Of a stretch of DNA of 64,000 nucleotides, positions 39,700 through 49,979 are shown one piece after another; positions within the stretch are counted from its first letter, which is position 1, and each line of letters opens with the position of its first letter. The position numbers and the translations under genes were made by a program. The notes under the pieces are model-generated. The model saw only the letters and a program-made list of their open reading frames with translations, was not told the DNA's origin and searched no databases. The stretch spans positions 1 through 64,000 of the forward strand of contig WTXG01000044.1 of assembly GCA_022496185.1 (NCBI GenBank), given 5' to 3'. This DNA comes from Multifurca ochricompacta. Its lineage: Eukaryota > Basidiomycota > Agaricomycetes > Russulales > Russulaceae.

Positions 39700-40156
39700 A
39701 TTTACTCTGAAGGGCGAGGCGTTGATCGTCATTCATGGATCGAAGAGCGTTGGCGAGCACATCGACGTCTATTTCGGTCATCTCTACAGGTTTCTGTGTG
39801 TGAGCTTTAGTAGGTGCCGTTGTAGTTGTTGAAGGGACTTCCGTGATCGTGGCGGTCTGAGCCGGGCTACTGGCGCTGGTATTGGTATTAATGCGCAGCT
39901 TCTTATTTGGGCAGTCCCTGACAAGATGTCCTCAGCGCCCACACTCAAAGCATCGGCCATCCTTCCTATATTGCTCTTTCTCTTCTGTTGTAATCGCCTT
40001 TTTGATGACGTCGGCTCCTTGTGAGTGTGGGTCCGACTCGCGTTTCTTATAAAACATAAATTTGTTGCCTCGGGGTGGCATGTTTGTTGTTGACCGTGTG
40101 CTGAGGGCGTCTTTGCTATACAACCAGTTTGCATGGTGTTTCCTGGCCGAGGCCAC
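39700..40156 (-). pseudogene. gypsy-E gag, C-terminal half
   Basis: SARKHHANWLYSKDAL, knuckle CFECGR-stop-GH (CGA to TGA at about 39932), ending FYIA. The residues before SARKHH (FDEAVA) are at the end of the inverted 5' half, 59895-59913, so the reading frame is restored across the two GCCAC copies. Confidence 0.88.
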
Positions 40157-41415
40157 TGTAACGGGTGAAGCTCCGTGTACACTTAGAAACAGGAAGGGCA
40201 AAAGGAAATGACCTAGGTTGTTGGGCGTACCGCGGAGGCAAACATCACGCGTCAAGTAATGACCAGGAACTGTGTCACCCACTGTGGTTTTGCAACCACG
40301 ATGACGGCGTTCTGAAACTGGAAGAAACTGCAGCCCCAAGAGGACAAGATCCAAAGGATCGAGTCACACAGGGAGGCAGGATACCATTAGCACTATGTAT
40401 CGAACTTGTGTAGACAGTTACTCACCTGCAGCCCCAAGAGGACAAGATGGGGGCTACAGGCTGTTACAGAGGGTCTTATATACATTTCTCAGTGTAACGA
40501 GGTAAGCAGTAGGTGTAAGCAAGAATCAGCAAGTATCAGTCAGCTGTATTGCTGACTGAGCCTTATCTTTGTGATTCATAAGCTGCTTTACTCTGCTGAC
40601 TGATCATGCTCCACAGTGTGATGTCATAATGACGTCACTGTGGAGTAGATAACTGATATGTAGTCTAGCCCTTAGGTCTGGAACACGTCTATCTACTGAT
40701 ACATGTGATTCTGTGCTAAAATTGGCCATGGCCCGACCTGGGCCCTTATCTAGAGCTCCACTTACCTAGAACCTTCTAGGCTGGACTCCTCTTATCTTGA
40801 TAATAGCTCCACTTGGTCTAGAACCGTCTAAACTGTGGGGCCTTGCCTATTGTGGTAAACACAATAGAGAATCGACTTGTTATTGTTGAGTGGCTCTTGT
40901 GCTGACTAAGCAGCATGTGACTATTACATATGACTCGGTCACATGATCCATGTCACAACTACATTCCCATGATCACGTGTTGAGACTGCTGGGTAATCTT
41001 CCCACAGTCATGTGATCCAAAAGGGAGAAAAGAAAAGAAAAATAAAGTAGAGCCGTGACATTACCCCCCTCCTAGGGCGTAACGTCCTCGTAAGCCGTAT
41101 AGAGTTGTGTGGGCTGCCAAGGGGCAGTGGCGAAGTGGATTGCGGCAATCTTCCTAGGAGCTCCTGGGTTCTGTTGATAGAACTTCTGAATGGAGTCCTG
41201 TGCATGGGTTAGATTCCGTTCCGGTTCCCACGTATCTTCGCCTTCTCCATAACCCTTCCATTGGATAAGGAACTTGAGTGTGCGACCAAACATTTTGCTA
41301 TCTCTGATATGGTCCACTCCGTACTCTTCCTCACCGTCTATGGTAATGGGGTCTGGTGGTGTGGGCATCAGCCCGTTAACGTCGTTGCCTTTGTATAAAC
41401 TAAGGCAGTCCACAT
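40157..41415 (-). mobile_element. gypsy-B', 3' end (5' part inverted at 59914-64000)
   Basis: 904-bp LTR (40157-41060), purine tract complement (TTACCCCCCTCC), then pol end 41415-41072: LYKGNDVNGL, GEEEYGVDHIRD, LIQWKGYGEGEDTWEP, YEDVTP-stop. It stops at 41415 where a gypsy-F LTR begins. Target copy GCCAC (40152-40156) pairs with GTGGC at 59909-59913. Confidence 0.9.
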
Positions 41416-42001
41416 TGTTACGCCCAGTGCGGGACGTTCCACACGACTTGTGTGACAGTGCGGTTCGTAGGTTCGGGTAAGAAACCAATAAGGCTCCTTG
41501 GAGATAGGACAGGATGAGTCAAAGTCAAAGGGGCGCTTCCCTAAGACGATGTTGAGCGGAAAAGTACCGGAAGTACTTGAGACAACTGAGTCAGAGATAA
41601 AAGGGGATGTCCAGAAGACAGGCACCGATGTATTCAATAAGTCAAGTCTGGGGTCTACAAGGTAGCTACAGTGGACTTATATACGTAACTCGATGGGCGT
41701 CTACGAGATAAGGACACGGAGTCAAGTGGGCCCAAATATACGGAAGCAGACGGCGTAAAGTCTAGCTTCTGATAGGGTATTAAGTAAGTGTCCGGTCGTA
41801 AAGATAAAGAGATAGCGAGATAAGAGTCAAACATAGGTATACAGCGCATCAACAAGTTCAAAGCGGGTCACGGGGATGGAAGTAGGGCACGTGAGGGATC
41901 CCAGGATGGAGACGTGATGGAGAAGTGCAAAGTGGGTGGCAAGGAGGGGTCATCGTTGGGGAGTGAAAAGAAAACGGGGACAGACGGTAGAGGTTGTAAC
42001 A
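41416..42001 (-). repeat. gypsy-F 3' LTR
   Basis: 586 bp, TGTTACGCCC to GGTTGTAACA on plus. Adjacent TCACCCCCTC is the complement of a purine tract. Related to the LTRs at 15084 and 51541. Confidence 0.92.
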
Positions 42002-42032
42002 TCACCCCCTCTTCTGGTTCTAGCAGACCCGG

Positions 42033-43025
42033 CTAGAAACGACTCGTACTGTCATCATCCTGTACCAGCTCCAAGTAGTCATCAGCTACATTACGATCGT
42101 CCATTGTGTAGTTCTCCTTGTCCTCGTCCCGGGGGCACTGGTGCGTGCGGAGGAATCCATAGGGGCCGCGTCGCCCACACAAGTGGCACAGGTCGTAGAC
42201 AGGGCAGTCTAACTCTCGGTGCCCTGCATTGTGACGCAGGCACTTGCCACACCATGCGGACGGGTTGTTGATCGTCGGGGCGACCCCCATTCGGCAGAAG
42301 ATGCAGAACCTGCTCCAGTGCAGGTTGCTACGACAGTGTCGACACCACTTGCGATTGAGGGGGCAGTTCCAGCTGATGTGATACTTGCTATCACAGCGCC
42401 AGCATGTCTCTCCTCGAGGGTTCTCGTGCATACGCGGCATCTCAAACCGATTCGGCAGTAGTATGGGGGCAGCCCCCAATGATCGTGGGGGCAGGGGTTG
42501 GGCGTAGGTGTCGGCATACCTTTCCGCAATTGTCTGATAAGCATCCCCCTTTTCCAGCCTCTTTCGAATCTCCACCAATTCCTGCTCAACCTGGAACATC
42601 CCATTGGTCAGCTGGGCCATCATCTTCGCGTGTTCTTTGTACTGTTGGTTGAGTGTTTTGCGTAAAGTTAGATTCTTCCGCAGTCTCATTACCTCGGCTT
42701 TGAGACGCGGAAGTCGCATGTCGCTCAGTACCTCATCGATGGTGAAGGCCCGCGAATCTTCAGCGGCCAGGTGCCCCAGTTGTTCGTCGGTCATGGTGTG
42801 GTGTAGATGACCGGTGTACCTTTCTTCCAGATATACTGGAGCTCCATAAATGGGACCGTCCTTCTTCATGCATCCAGCCACATCCATCCCTCCATTGGTG
42901 TAGAAGATATATTTGGCGATCGCGACCGTCCCGTCGCCCATGGTGATCTCCAACGGGTAGTACATGGAGGAGTTCGGGTTGTTAACAAAAAAGGGGAATT
43001 CGGGGACCTCATCATCTGACTCCAT
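42033..43025 (-). CDS. gypsy-F ORF3 with zinc-knuckle array
   Basis: 330 codons from the first ATG; the open frame extends upstream to about 43240 without another ATG. The N-terminal domain (FPFFVNNPNSSMYYPLEI, AKYIFY, PIYGAPVYLEERYTG) lines up with the gypsy-A and gypsy-E ORF3 domain. A helical, charged middle follows (about residues 115-170). The C-terminal third has two perfect CX2CX4HX4C knuckles (CWRCDSKYHISWNC, CRHCRSNLHWSRFC), one CX2CX6HX4C, and one irregular cluster. Nucleic-acid binding is plausible; function is unknown. Intact frame in an otherwise decayed element. Confidence 0.75.
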   Translation of the reverse strand: MESDDEVPEFPFFVNNPNSSMYYPLEITMGDGTVAIAKYIFYTNGGMDVAGCMKKDGPIYGAPVYLEERYTGHLHHTMTDEQLGHLAAEDSRAFTIDEVLSDMRLPRLKAEVMRLRKNLTLRKTLNQQYKEHAKMMAQLTNGMFQVEQELVEIRKRLEKGDAYQTIAERYADTYAQPLPPRSLGAAPILLPNRFEMPRMHENPRGETCWRCDSKYHISWNCPLNRKWCRHCRSNLHWSRFCIFCRMGVAPTINNPSAWCGKCLRHNAGHRELDCPVYDLCHLCGRRGPYGFLRTHQCPRDEDKENYTMDDRNVADDYLELVQDDDSTSRF

Positions 43026-43305
43026 ACCTATCAGGTCATTTGGATGTGGTTCTTCACAGTGTTCAAAGTCGTCATTGGGGTTGGGAGACTGATTCTTGAC
43101 TCGGGCTTCGGCGGCCTCATAGTCGATGGGTGAGGAGGGACATGTGGAAGGGTGAGCGGAAGGGAAGTTTTCGATGACTACTGTGGTGGCGGCGAAAGCG
43201 TTGACAGCAGCATTGGCAGGATGAAAGACATAATAGATTCAATAGTTGTAGGACATTGCTGTGGGAGCATGTACTGGGGATTTTCTTGGGATCTGGGTCG
43301 TCCTT

Positions 43306-43602
43306 TTAACTATTCTTGGGCGCTTCCGGGTGTCGGTCGTGGAACTCCGAGATGAGGGCCAGGGCAAAGATGTTCCTGGCAGGCTCCCACGAGTTGTCAG
43401 AGTCTGGGAATCCTTTCCACTTGATTAGGTAGTGTAACTTGCGTCCTCGGCCTTTACACGAGGAATCTAGAATCCGCTCCACTTCCCACTCCACTTCTCC
43501 ATCGATTAATTCAGGGGGGGTCTCGGGAAGTTCTCCCCATGCAGGGCTGTCTCTCTGTAAGGTGTCAGAAGTCGGGCATGGAAGACTGGGTGAATTCTCC
43601 AT
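43306..43602 (-). pseudogene. gypsy-F chromodomain, shifted frame
   Basis: Reads ELIDGEVEWEVERILDSSCK, LIKWKGFPDSDNSWEPARNI. It is out of frame with the integrase; the shift lies in a run of seven G (43514-43520), so a one-base slip explains it. Confidence 0.87.
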
Positions 43603-44817
43603 GTGGGTGGAAGTTTGAGTTCATATGACACATCTGACAGCTTCCTTGTTATCATGAACGGTCCGTGACGTCGGGGAGCTAATTTAGCCGTGGGGTGTGA
43701 CATGTGAATATTCTTTCCCTCCAGCCAGACAAGGTCATTGGTCCGATAAGGTGTGAACTTCGACGGCTTTTCGGATAGGGTTCTTTGCGCCTTGAGCAGG
43801 TTTTCATTGGCCAATTTCCTGATCTCCTCCCATTGGCTGATACGCTGCACAGCCGATGGGACATTTGTGGGTTTCTTGGTCCAGTTGGTCCTTGGCATCC
43901 ATCCCATGATAAGTGAGAATGGAGGGGTCTTGGTGGTTCCGTTGGGCCATGAGTTGTGTGCAAACTCTGCCATTGCTAACCAGTCAGCCCAGTCGTCCTG
44001 CCATCCATTGCACCAGAACCGAAGATATTGTTCTAGCCATTGGTTTGTCCTTTCTGATTGTCCATTGGTCTGTGGGTGATAGGCGGTCGAAATATTCTGG
44101 GTGATGTCCAAGGTCTTACAGAGCGCCCTGGCAAAGGTGGAGGTGAAGCGTGGGTCGCGGTCAGAGATGATCTTCTCTGGGAGGCCATAGTGTCTGTAGA
44201 CGTGATCCAGGTAAAGTTTGGCTACACCTTCTGCTGTGACGGACTCATTACAGGGTATGAACAGTGCCGCTTTAGAGCAATCATGGTCAGTGATGGTCAA
44301 GATAGAGTCGAATCCTCTGGAGATGGGGAGTTTGACTATAAAGTCCATCGCAATGGTCTGGAACGGTAATGAGGCCGTAGGTGTGATCGGGAATGGTGCT
44401 GGTGGGTGCGGGTGTGTGTTTACTTTGTTGGCTTGGCAGTCCGCGCATCCTTTCACATAGTGTTCCATATCCTTCTTCATGTCTGGCCACCAGTAGTCTC
44501 GTTTGGCCAGGGCATATGTGTTGACAATGCCAGGGTGGCCCGCAGAAGGGAGGTCGTGGTGAAAATGGATCACCCCCCTCTTAATGTTGTCGCCACTGGT
44601 GACAACGAGTCGATCCCCATCCTTCCACCAAAGACCGTCGATCTTCTTCAGGTTATGTGCATCTGCCCATGACTCGCATAAGTGTTGGTTCATATTTTGT
44701 GACACTTGAGCCCATAGGTCCATGTCATGGAGGCTCACGATGGCGGTCTTCGCAAAAACCTCTTCGGGCAGGACCGTGATATCATTATTGTCTTCTTTGC
44801 CACTGTCCCAGTCAGGC
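43506..44817 (-). pseudogene. gypsy-F integrase
   Basis: Zinc domain (HHDLPSAGHPG, CADCQ), core with MDFIVKLP, ISDRDPRFTS and NGQSERTN, and a GPF-like LAPRRHGPFMI. The frame is open from the stop at 44818; the first ATG within it is at 44738. It ends in the homopolymer shift before the chromodomain. Confidence 0.88.
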
Positions 44818-45903
44818 TGTCACGACAAGGCATCTGCGCGTGCATTGCGACTTCCTGCAATATGCTTCAGCACGAAGTTATATTCCTCCAGTTCCAGGAC
44901 TTCACGGGCAACCCGTCGACTAATCTTGTGGGGTTCCTTCCAATATAATAGGTTGGAGTGATCAGTGTGGATAATGGTTTTATGGGGAGTTCCTGCTAGA
45001 TACGGTCGCCAATGTCGTAGTGCTTTCACAATGGCAAGCAGTTCTCTGTCCCAAATGTCGTAATTCCGTTCTGCCGGTGAGAATGTTTCGGAGTAAAAGG
45101 CGACTGGATGAAGCAATCCTGTTGCATCCCATTGGTTTAGTATGGCTCCGTTTGCAAAACGCGATGCATCTACTTCGAGTTCAAAGGGTTTTTCCAGGTC
45201 GGGTTGCAGAAGAACTGGTTCTGAGCCTACAATGTCTCGGATTTGTTCAAAGGCTCGTTGTTGTTCGTCACCCCAGTGCCAGGGTGTATCCTTCTTTAAC
45301 AGCCTATTCAGTGGTTGGGCTATACCCGAGAATCCTCGTACAAATCGTCGGTAGAAATTGCAGAATCCGATGAAGGATTGCACATCCTTGATACACGTGG
45401 GTACGGGCCATTCCCAAATCCCTTGCACTTTTACTGGATCCATCCGAACCCGTCCTCCTTCCAGGATAACCCCCAGGTACTCTATGCTTCGTTGTTCAAA
45501 TGAGCATTTGGCTGGTTTGAGGTATAGATCATGTTCGTGCAGAACGTCCAATACTTGGTGAACACACTCTCGGTGATGGGTCAAATTGTCTGTTGTAGCC
45601 ACAAGGATGTCGTCCATGTACACCACTACTTCGCCCGTGAGGATAAGATCGCGGAAGATGTGGTTCATCATAGATTGGAAGGTGGCAGGTGAGTTGGTGA
45701 GACTGAAGAACATGACGTTTGGTTCAAAGAGTCCCTGGTTGGTTTTGAACACCGCTTTGCACTGATCTCCTTCCTTAATCCTGATATTGTTGTATCCCCA
45801 CCAGACATCCATCTTGGAGAATAGGGACTTGTCTCTCATGGTATCGATGAGTTCGGAGATGAGGGGAAGGGGATAGGCATTCTTTATGGTGTGAGCATTT
45901 ATC
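44818..45903 (-). pseudogene. gypsy-F RT palm, connection and RNase H
   Basis: SKMDVWWGYNN, FSLTNSPATFQ, YMDDILVAT, FIGFCNFYRRFVRGFSG, ELEVDASRFANGAI and HTDHSNLLYW. Bounded by TGA codons at about 45905 and 44820, both reading CGA-like arginine positions in related elements (DY-stop-RI, LS-stop-QP). Confidence 0.88.
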
Positions 45904-45905
45904 CG

Positions 45906-46730
45906 TCAGTAGTCCTGAACAGGTCGAAGTTTCCCATCTTTCTTCTTGATGAAGAAGAAAGGTGACGCGTATGGCGACTTTGATGGGCGAATGTATCCTT
46001 TTGTGAGATGTTCTTCAAGGAACGCTGTGAGTGCTTCCTGTTCTTTCTGGGATAGTGGATAAATTTTGCAGTTGATGGCAGACGGGGTATCAGGCGTGAA
46101 TTCAATAGCATGATCCCAAGGTCGCGTAGGCGGGAAACGTTGTGACTCCTCTTCTGAGAACACCTTCCAGTGTTGGTGGTAAACCTCCGGTACTACCTCT
46201 TCAAAAGTCTTCTCTGTATGTCCTTCTGCTGCCTTTTGGGCCAGTTCTGATGCTTTCGTGACATAACAGTGCCCTGCGTCCTCCTCTTCGGCCTTCGATA
46301 CCTTTGCATGTCGAACGGCATAATCGTACCCCAATGATGTGATAAGAACTGGGTAATAGTCCTTATCCATGGTTGCGTCACTCCAATTGATCTTTGGCTC
46401 GAATGCAGCCAACCAAGGGTATCCTAGGATTAGATCTTCACTTCCTAAGTTGGTGACAAGGAAGCAAATTGCCTTCGTCCTTTCCCCTACTTGGACATTA
46501 AGGTCGGTGTAATGGGTAATCCTTCCAGCTCTATTGGCTGTTCCATCTATATTCCAAATGTTCTTTTCCTGGGGGAGTTCCAGCATCCCCAAGCCCATGG
46601 TTCTTGCCATTCGTGGGCTGATGAAGTTATCGGTGGCTCCTGAATCAATCAGGATGTCACGGTCGGCCGTCCTCTGTGTAGTCTCGAAATGCACTGGTAT
46701 TTTCAATGACTTGAAGTGACTAGTATACAC
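45906..46730 (-). pseudogene. gypsy-F protease and N-terminal RT
   Basis: 274 codons: protease DILIDSGATDNFISP near residue 30, then the linker and RT start (SKSPYASPFFFIKKKDGKLR). Ends at TGA in DY-stop-R. Confidence 0.88.
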
Positions 46731-46776
46731 AGAGGTTACATGTAATGCTCTGCCCAGGCCGACGGGGTAGAGCCAA

Positions 46777-48291
46777 TCAAAAATCCTTTTTGGCGAAGGC
46801 CTTTTCTACCAAGATGGCCTGCACTTCCTCGCTCTCCTTCATCATGTTTGTCCATATTTCCTGCGCTTTCTCTTCTTTTGTTGGTGTCTTTTTATCGATG
46901 GTGGGCGGGTTGTTACAGACAGGCGCAACCGTTGCTTCTGCCACTCGTACTCCTTTCTTCGGGCATTCTCTTGACATATGGCCCAGTGCTTTACAGCGAA
47001 AGCACCTCCCTTCCTTCATCAATGTCTGCCTTTCGTCTTCCGTTAGTGCAACCCGTGCTCTGGTTCTGTCAGCAGAGGTATCCATTGCATTCGGATCCCT
47101 CTGGGGAGCATGGGCGGGCTTGACTCCAAAGGCAGCCTTCCACTGGTCTCGAGTTTTTCCTTTCTTGGTGTCAACGCCAAAGCGTGTTTGGAAGTCGAGA
47201 TAATCTTGCTGCTGTCGCCGAGCAGCATCAACCCATGCATCCCAGTCCTGGGGGTGGTGGAACTGGATGATGTTTTTGACCAGTGGGTTAGGCAATCCTT
47301 GCGAGAAGAGGTCTAGTGTTGCCTCTTCATCCATGTCATACCCGGCTCTGTTAGCCAGGCTTCTGAATTTGGCCACATAGGCATCCAGTTCTCCCTTTTC
47401 CATCTTAAGGGACTTTAATTCTCGGGCAGCCTTCTGCTTGGCCTGTCCGTCCGTAAATGCATCTTTGAATCTCTGGGCGATAGTTTCCCAGAGAACTTCA
47501 CTAGTGGTGCGACAACCACTTTCAACTTGTTCGTTCAGCCACTCCAGCTGTTCCATTGTCCAGTCATCTACTGCATCCCCTCGTATCAAAGATAGGAAGA
47601 GGTTGGCGCGTTGGAAGGGGTTAATGATCTGGGGGACGTTGTGGTTGAAGTTTTTGAATGTTGTAAATTCCAACATAAACTTCTTGCTCTGGGAGCGGTC
47701 CCCAGTGAACGTCTGGGGTAATACTCCTGACAGTCGTCCAGAGGGTGGGGGTATGTTCGGCTGCATCATGACTGCTGGAGGTGGTGGAGGAGGAGGGGCT
47801 GGGTCGGGGAGCTGGGCGGCGATAGTGGACATTTTTTGTTTTGTGGTGACGGTGCTGGTGGACTGTACAGATATCTGAGGAGTTGTCAAAGCAGGGGCTC
47901 TGAACGTGACAACTGCCGGTGCAACTGGGGTTGTAGTCGACGCTAATACCAGTGCTTCTTCGCTAGGTTCTTCTACGTACTCTTCTGGTTCAGAGTCTGT
48001 GACAATGGCCGGGGGATTCTCTCTCCACGGTCCTAATCCGAATTCAGGTGGGGCAGGTCCTGTAGTGACCCAAGAGTGTCGGCTGTCCGAGTATCGGATA
48101 CGATACCAAACACTCTTCTCGTCGTCGTATTCTACCGGTTGGTATCTTCTGTCGTGATAGACGTAGTATCCAAACTCGGACTCAAAATCTTTCCAGGCGG
48201 CAGAACCAAGTGTCTGCTGCGAAAGATTATTCTCGTCTCTTCGTTCGATGAGCTCTTCTTTAAACAAGGTCTGACTGCGGCTGGAAGCCAC
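46777..48291 (-). CDS. gag: gypsy-F gag
   Basis: 504 codons, intact. N-terminal low-complexity region with a Pro run (DPAPPPPPPPAV, about residue 170), a capsid-type domain at about 195-345 (FTGDRSQSKKFMLEFTTFKNF, RANLFLSLIRGDAVDDW, LFSQGLPNPLVKNI) and a knuckle CFRCKALGHMSRECP near 445. It ends AFAKKDF just before pol. Confidence 0.9.
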   Translation of the reverse strand: MASSRSQTLFKEELIERRDENNLSQQTLGSAAWKDFESEFGYYVYHDRRYQPVEYDDEKSVWYRIRYSDSRHSWVTTGPAPPEFGLGPWRENPPAIVTDSEPEEYVEEPSEEALVLASTTTPVAPAVVTFRAPALTTPQISVQSTSTVTTKQKMSTIAAQLPDPAPPPPPPPAVMMQPNIPPPSGRLSGVLPQTFTGDRSQSKKFMLEFTTFKNFNHNVPQIINPFQRANLFLSLIRGDAVDDWTMEQLEWLNEQVESGCRTTSEVLWETIAQRFKDAFTDGQAKQKAARELKSLKMEKGELDAYVAKFRSLANRAGYDMDEEATLDLFSQGLPNPLVKNIIQFHHPQDWDAWVDAARRQQQDYLDFQTRFGVDTKKGKTRDQWKAAFGVKPAHAPQRDPNAMDTSADRTRARVALTEDERQTLMKEGRCFRCKALGHMSRECPKKGVRVAEATVAPVCNNPPTIDKKTPTKEEKAQEIWTNMMKESEEVQAILVEKAFAKKDF

Positions 48292-48297
48292 GATGAG

Positions 48298-48308
48298 AGA
48301 CTTGACTT
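48298..48308 (-). promoter_or_regulatory. gypsy-F self-priming primer-binding site
   Basis: AAGTCAAGTCT (minus strand), two bases from the 5' LTR, is complementary to the LTR segment at 48534-48544, which lies about 34 nt downstream of the TATATAAG box. Confidence 0.78.
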
Positions 48309-48310
48309 GA

Positions 48311-48896
48311 TGTTACGCCCGGTGCGGGACGTTCCACACAACTTGTGTGACAGCGCGGTTCGTAGGTTCGGGTAAGAAACCAATAAGGCTCCTTGGAGAT
48401 AGGACGGGATGAGTCAAAGTCAAAGGGGTGCTTCCCTAAGACGATGTTGAGTGGAAAAGTACCGGAAGTACTTGAGACAACTGAGTCAGAGATAAAAGGG
48501 GATGTCCAGAAGACAGGCACCGATGTATTCAATAAGTCAAGTCTGAGGTCTACAAGGTAGCTACAGTGGACTTATATATGTAACTCGATGGGCGTCTACG
48601 AGATAAGGACACGGAGTCAAGTGGGCCCAAATATACGGAAGCGGATGGCGTAAAGTCTAGCTTCTGATAGGGTATTAAGTAAGTGTCCGGTCATAAAGAT
48701 AAAGAGATAGCGAGATAAGAGTCAAACATAGGTATACAGCGCATCAACAAGTTCAAAGCGGGTCATGGGGATGGAAGTAGGGCACATGAGGGATCCCAGG
48801 ATGGAGACGTGATGGAGAAGTGCAAAGTGGGTGGCAAGGAGGGGTCATCGTTGGGGAGTGAAAAGAAAACGGGGACAGACGGTAGAGGTTGTAACA
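48311..48896 (-). repeat. gypsy-F 5' LTR
   Basis: 586 bp, same ends and length as 41416-42001. Its right neighbour (48897 on) is the reverse of the copia leader. Confidence 0.92.
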
Positions 48897-49399
48897 TACT
48901 GTGTAAATACTATAGTAGTTCAAGCCTACTTGTATCAAGCCCAAGCATCATGGGAGTGACTACCCATGCCTTGTTCTAGACCCTAAACTCTACCTGCAGG
49001 TCGCTAAACCTGGCTTACGGATTGAGCCAAGCATTGAATGAACCTATAGCCCCAAGCCTTCTGGGCAAGTGGCCTACTAAGTCTATGGATGGGATGAAAA
49101 CCCAGCTACAACTATGAATACTATTTACTTAGAGCGCACATGAGGAACTCAAGGTGTTTCACCTGCTTAGGGTCCCTCATCACCTCTTGCAAGAATCCCC
49201 TGAGGGACTAGCCAGACAGATCAAGGTGGGCACATAAAGCACACCACCTTGTGGACAGTTAAGGGCAAGAGACAAAAGAATTTGAAGCTCACTGTGACGG
49301 TGATTGGGAAAAAAGAGTCTTGAAGCAGTGAGCTTGAAGAAAGGTTGGACTGATCAAATGAAAGTACAGATCAGTAAAGTGAGCACAGGGCCCATAACC
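48897..49399 (-). other. copia-3 leader fragment with half-tRNA PBS
   Basis: Reverse complement of the copia-2 leader start (28670-29180). PBS complement CAGGGCCCATAACC at 49386-49399. The rest of copia-3 is cut off by gypsy-F. Confidence 0.85.
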
Positions 49400-49900
49400 T
49401 GTGAAACAGGCATGATGCGCAGCATACTGACTGTGTGAGTTAGTGTGTAAGGCTAGAAAAGACAAGTTACTTCAGAGGTAGAAGAAACTCTATTACACTA
49501 TACTACACACATAGAAAAGACAAGTTCTATATACAGAGTTAGTCTAAAGGTAGTGAAGATAGTAGAGAGGATGACTTACACTTCAGAGGTAGAAGAAACT
49601 CTGAAGTGTAAGAGACGAAACAGACACCCTTATATACATTCCAAGGGATGGTCTGTGCACTGGGAATAAGTCCACAAGTGCCGGACAAAGTCCAAACAAT
49701 AAACATGAGGGAGAAAGGCCATTGGCCACTACAGAAATCACATGTTACATGGTGTATCAGTCAGCTACTGCGGAATGTGGGAAAGAAAGTAATAATGATA
49801 ATGTAAAAGTCCGAAACTCCGGTATCTAATCTAATCTACAAAGTAGCTAATCTAATCACCTGATGCCTGAAGCATCACCAAACATCTTCTGTGTTCAACA
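49400..49900 (-). repeat. copia-3 5' LTR
   Basis: 501 bp, TGTGAAACAGG to GTGTTCAACA on plus; closest to the solo LTR at 5931. Exon 1 49580-49602, intron 49527-49579, exon 2 49511-49526, processed copy 49453-49491 with one substitution in exon 2. It truncates the hAT transposase pseudogene to its right. Confidence 0.9.
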
Positions 49901-49979
49901 CACATTTCTAGGCTGAGGATGGGAAACTCACCTTTCCAATGAGACCATATACTAACTCTAGTGTTGCCCAAACTGCCTC

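Larger units (their letters stand above)
34561..40156 (-). mobile_element. gypsy-E, 3' half (5' half inverted at 58007-59913)
   Basis: Minus-oriented chromodomain gypsy element: 3' LTR, purine-tract complement (35105-35115), ORF3, pol, end of gag. Many in-frame stops. Cut at 40152-40156 (GCCAC) by gypsy-B'. TSD CCAGA on the left (34556-34560), its partner at 58002-58006 in inverted form. Confidence 0.9.
41416..48896 (-). mobile_element. gypsy-F, chromodomain Ty3/gypsy element with non-matching flanks
   Basis: 7,481 bp with 586-bp LTRs; self-priming PBS at 48298-48308 complementary to 48534-48544. Minus-strand order: gag, protease-RT, RNase H, integrase, chromodomain, ORF3. The left flank is gypsy-B' pol (CACAT), the right flank copia-3 leader (TACTG). 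No shared 5-mer, so this copy is probably a recombinant of two insertions. The LTRs differ at 13 sites by eye, 12 of them CpG transitions. Confidence 0.9.
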
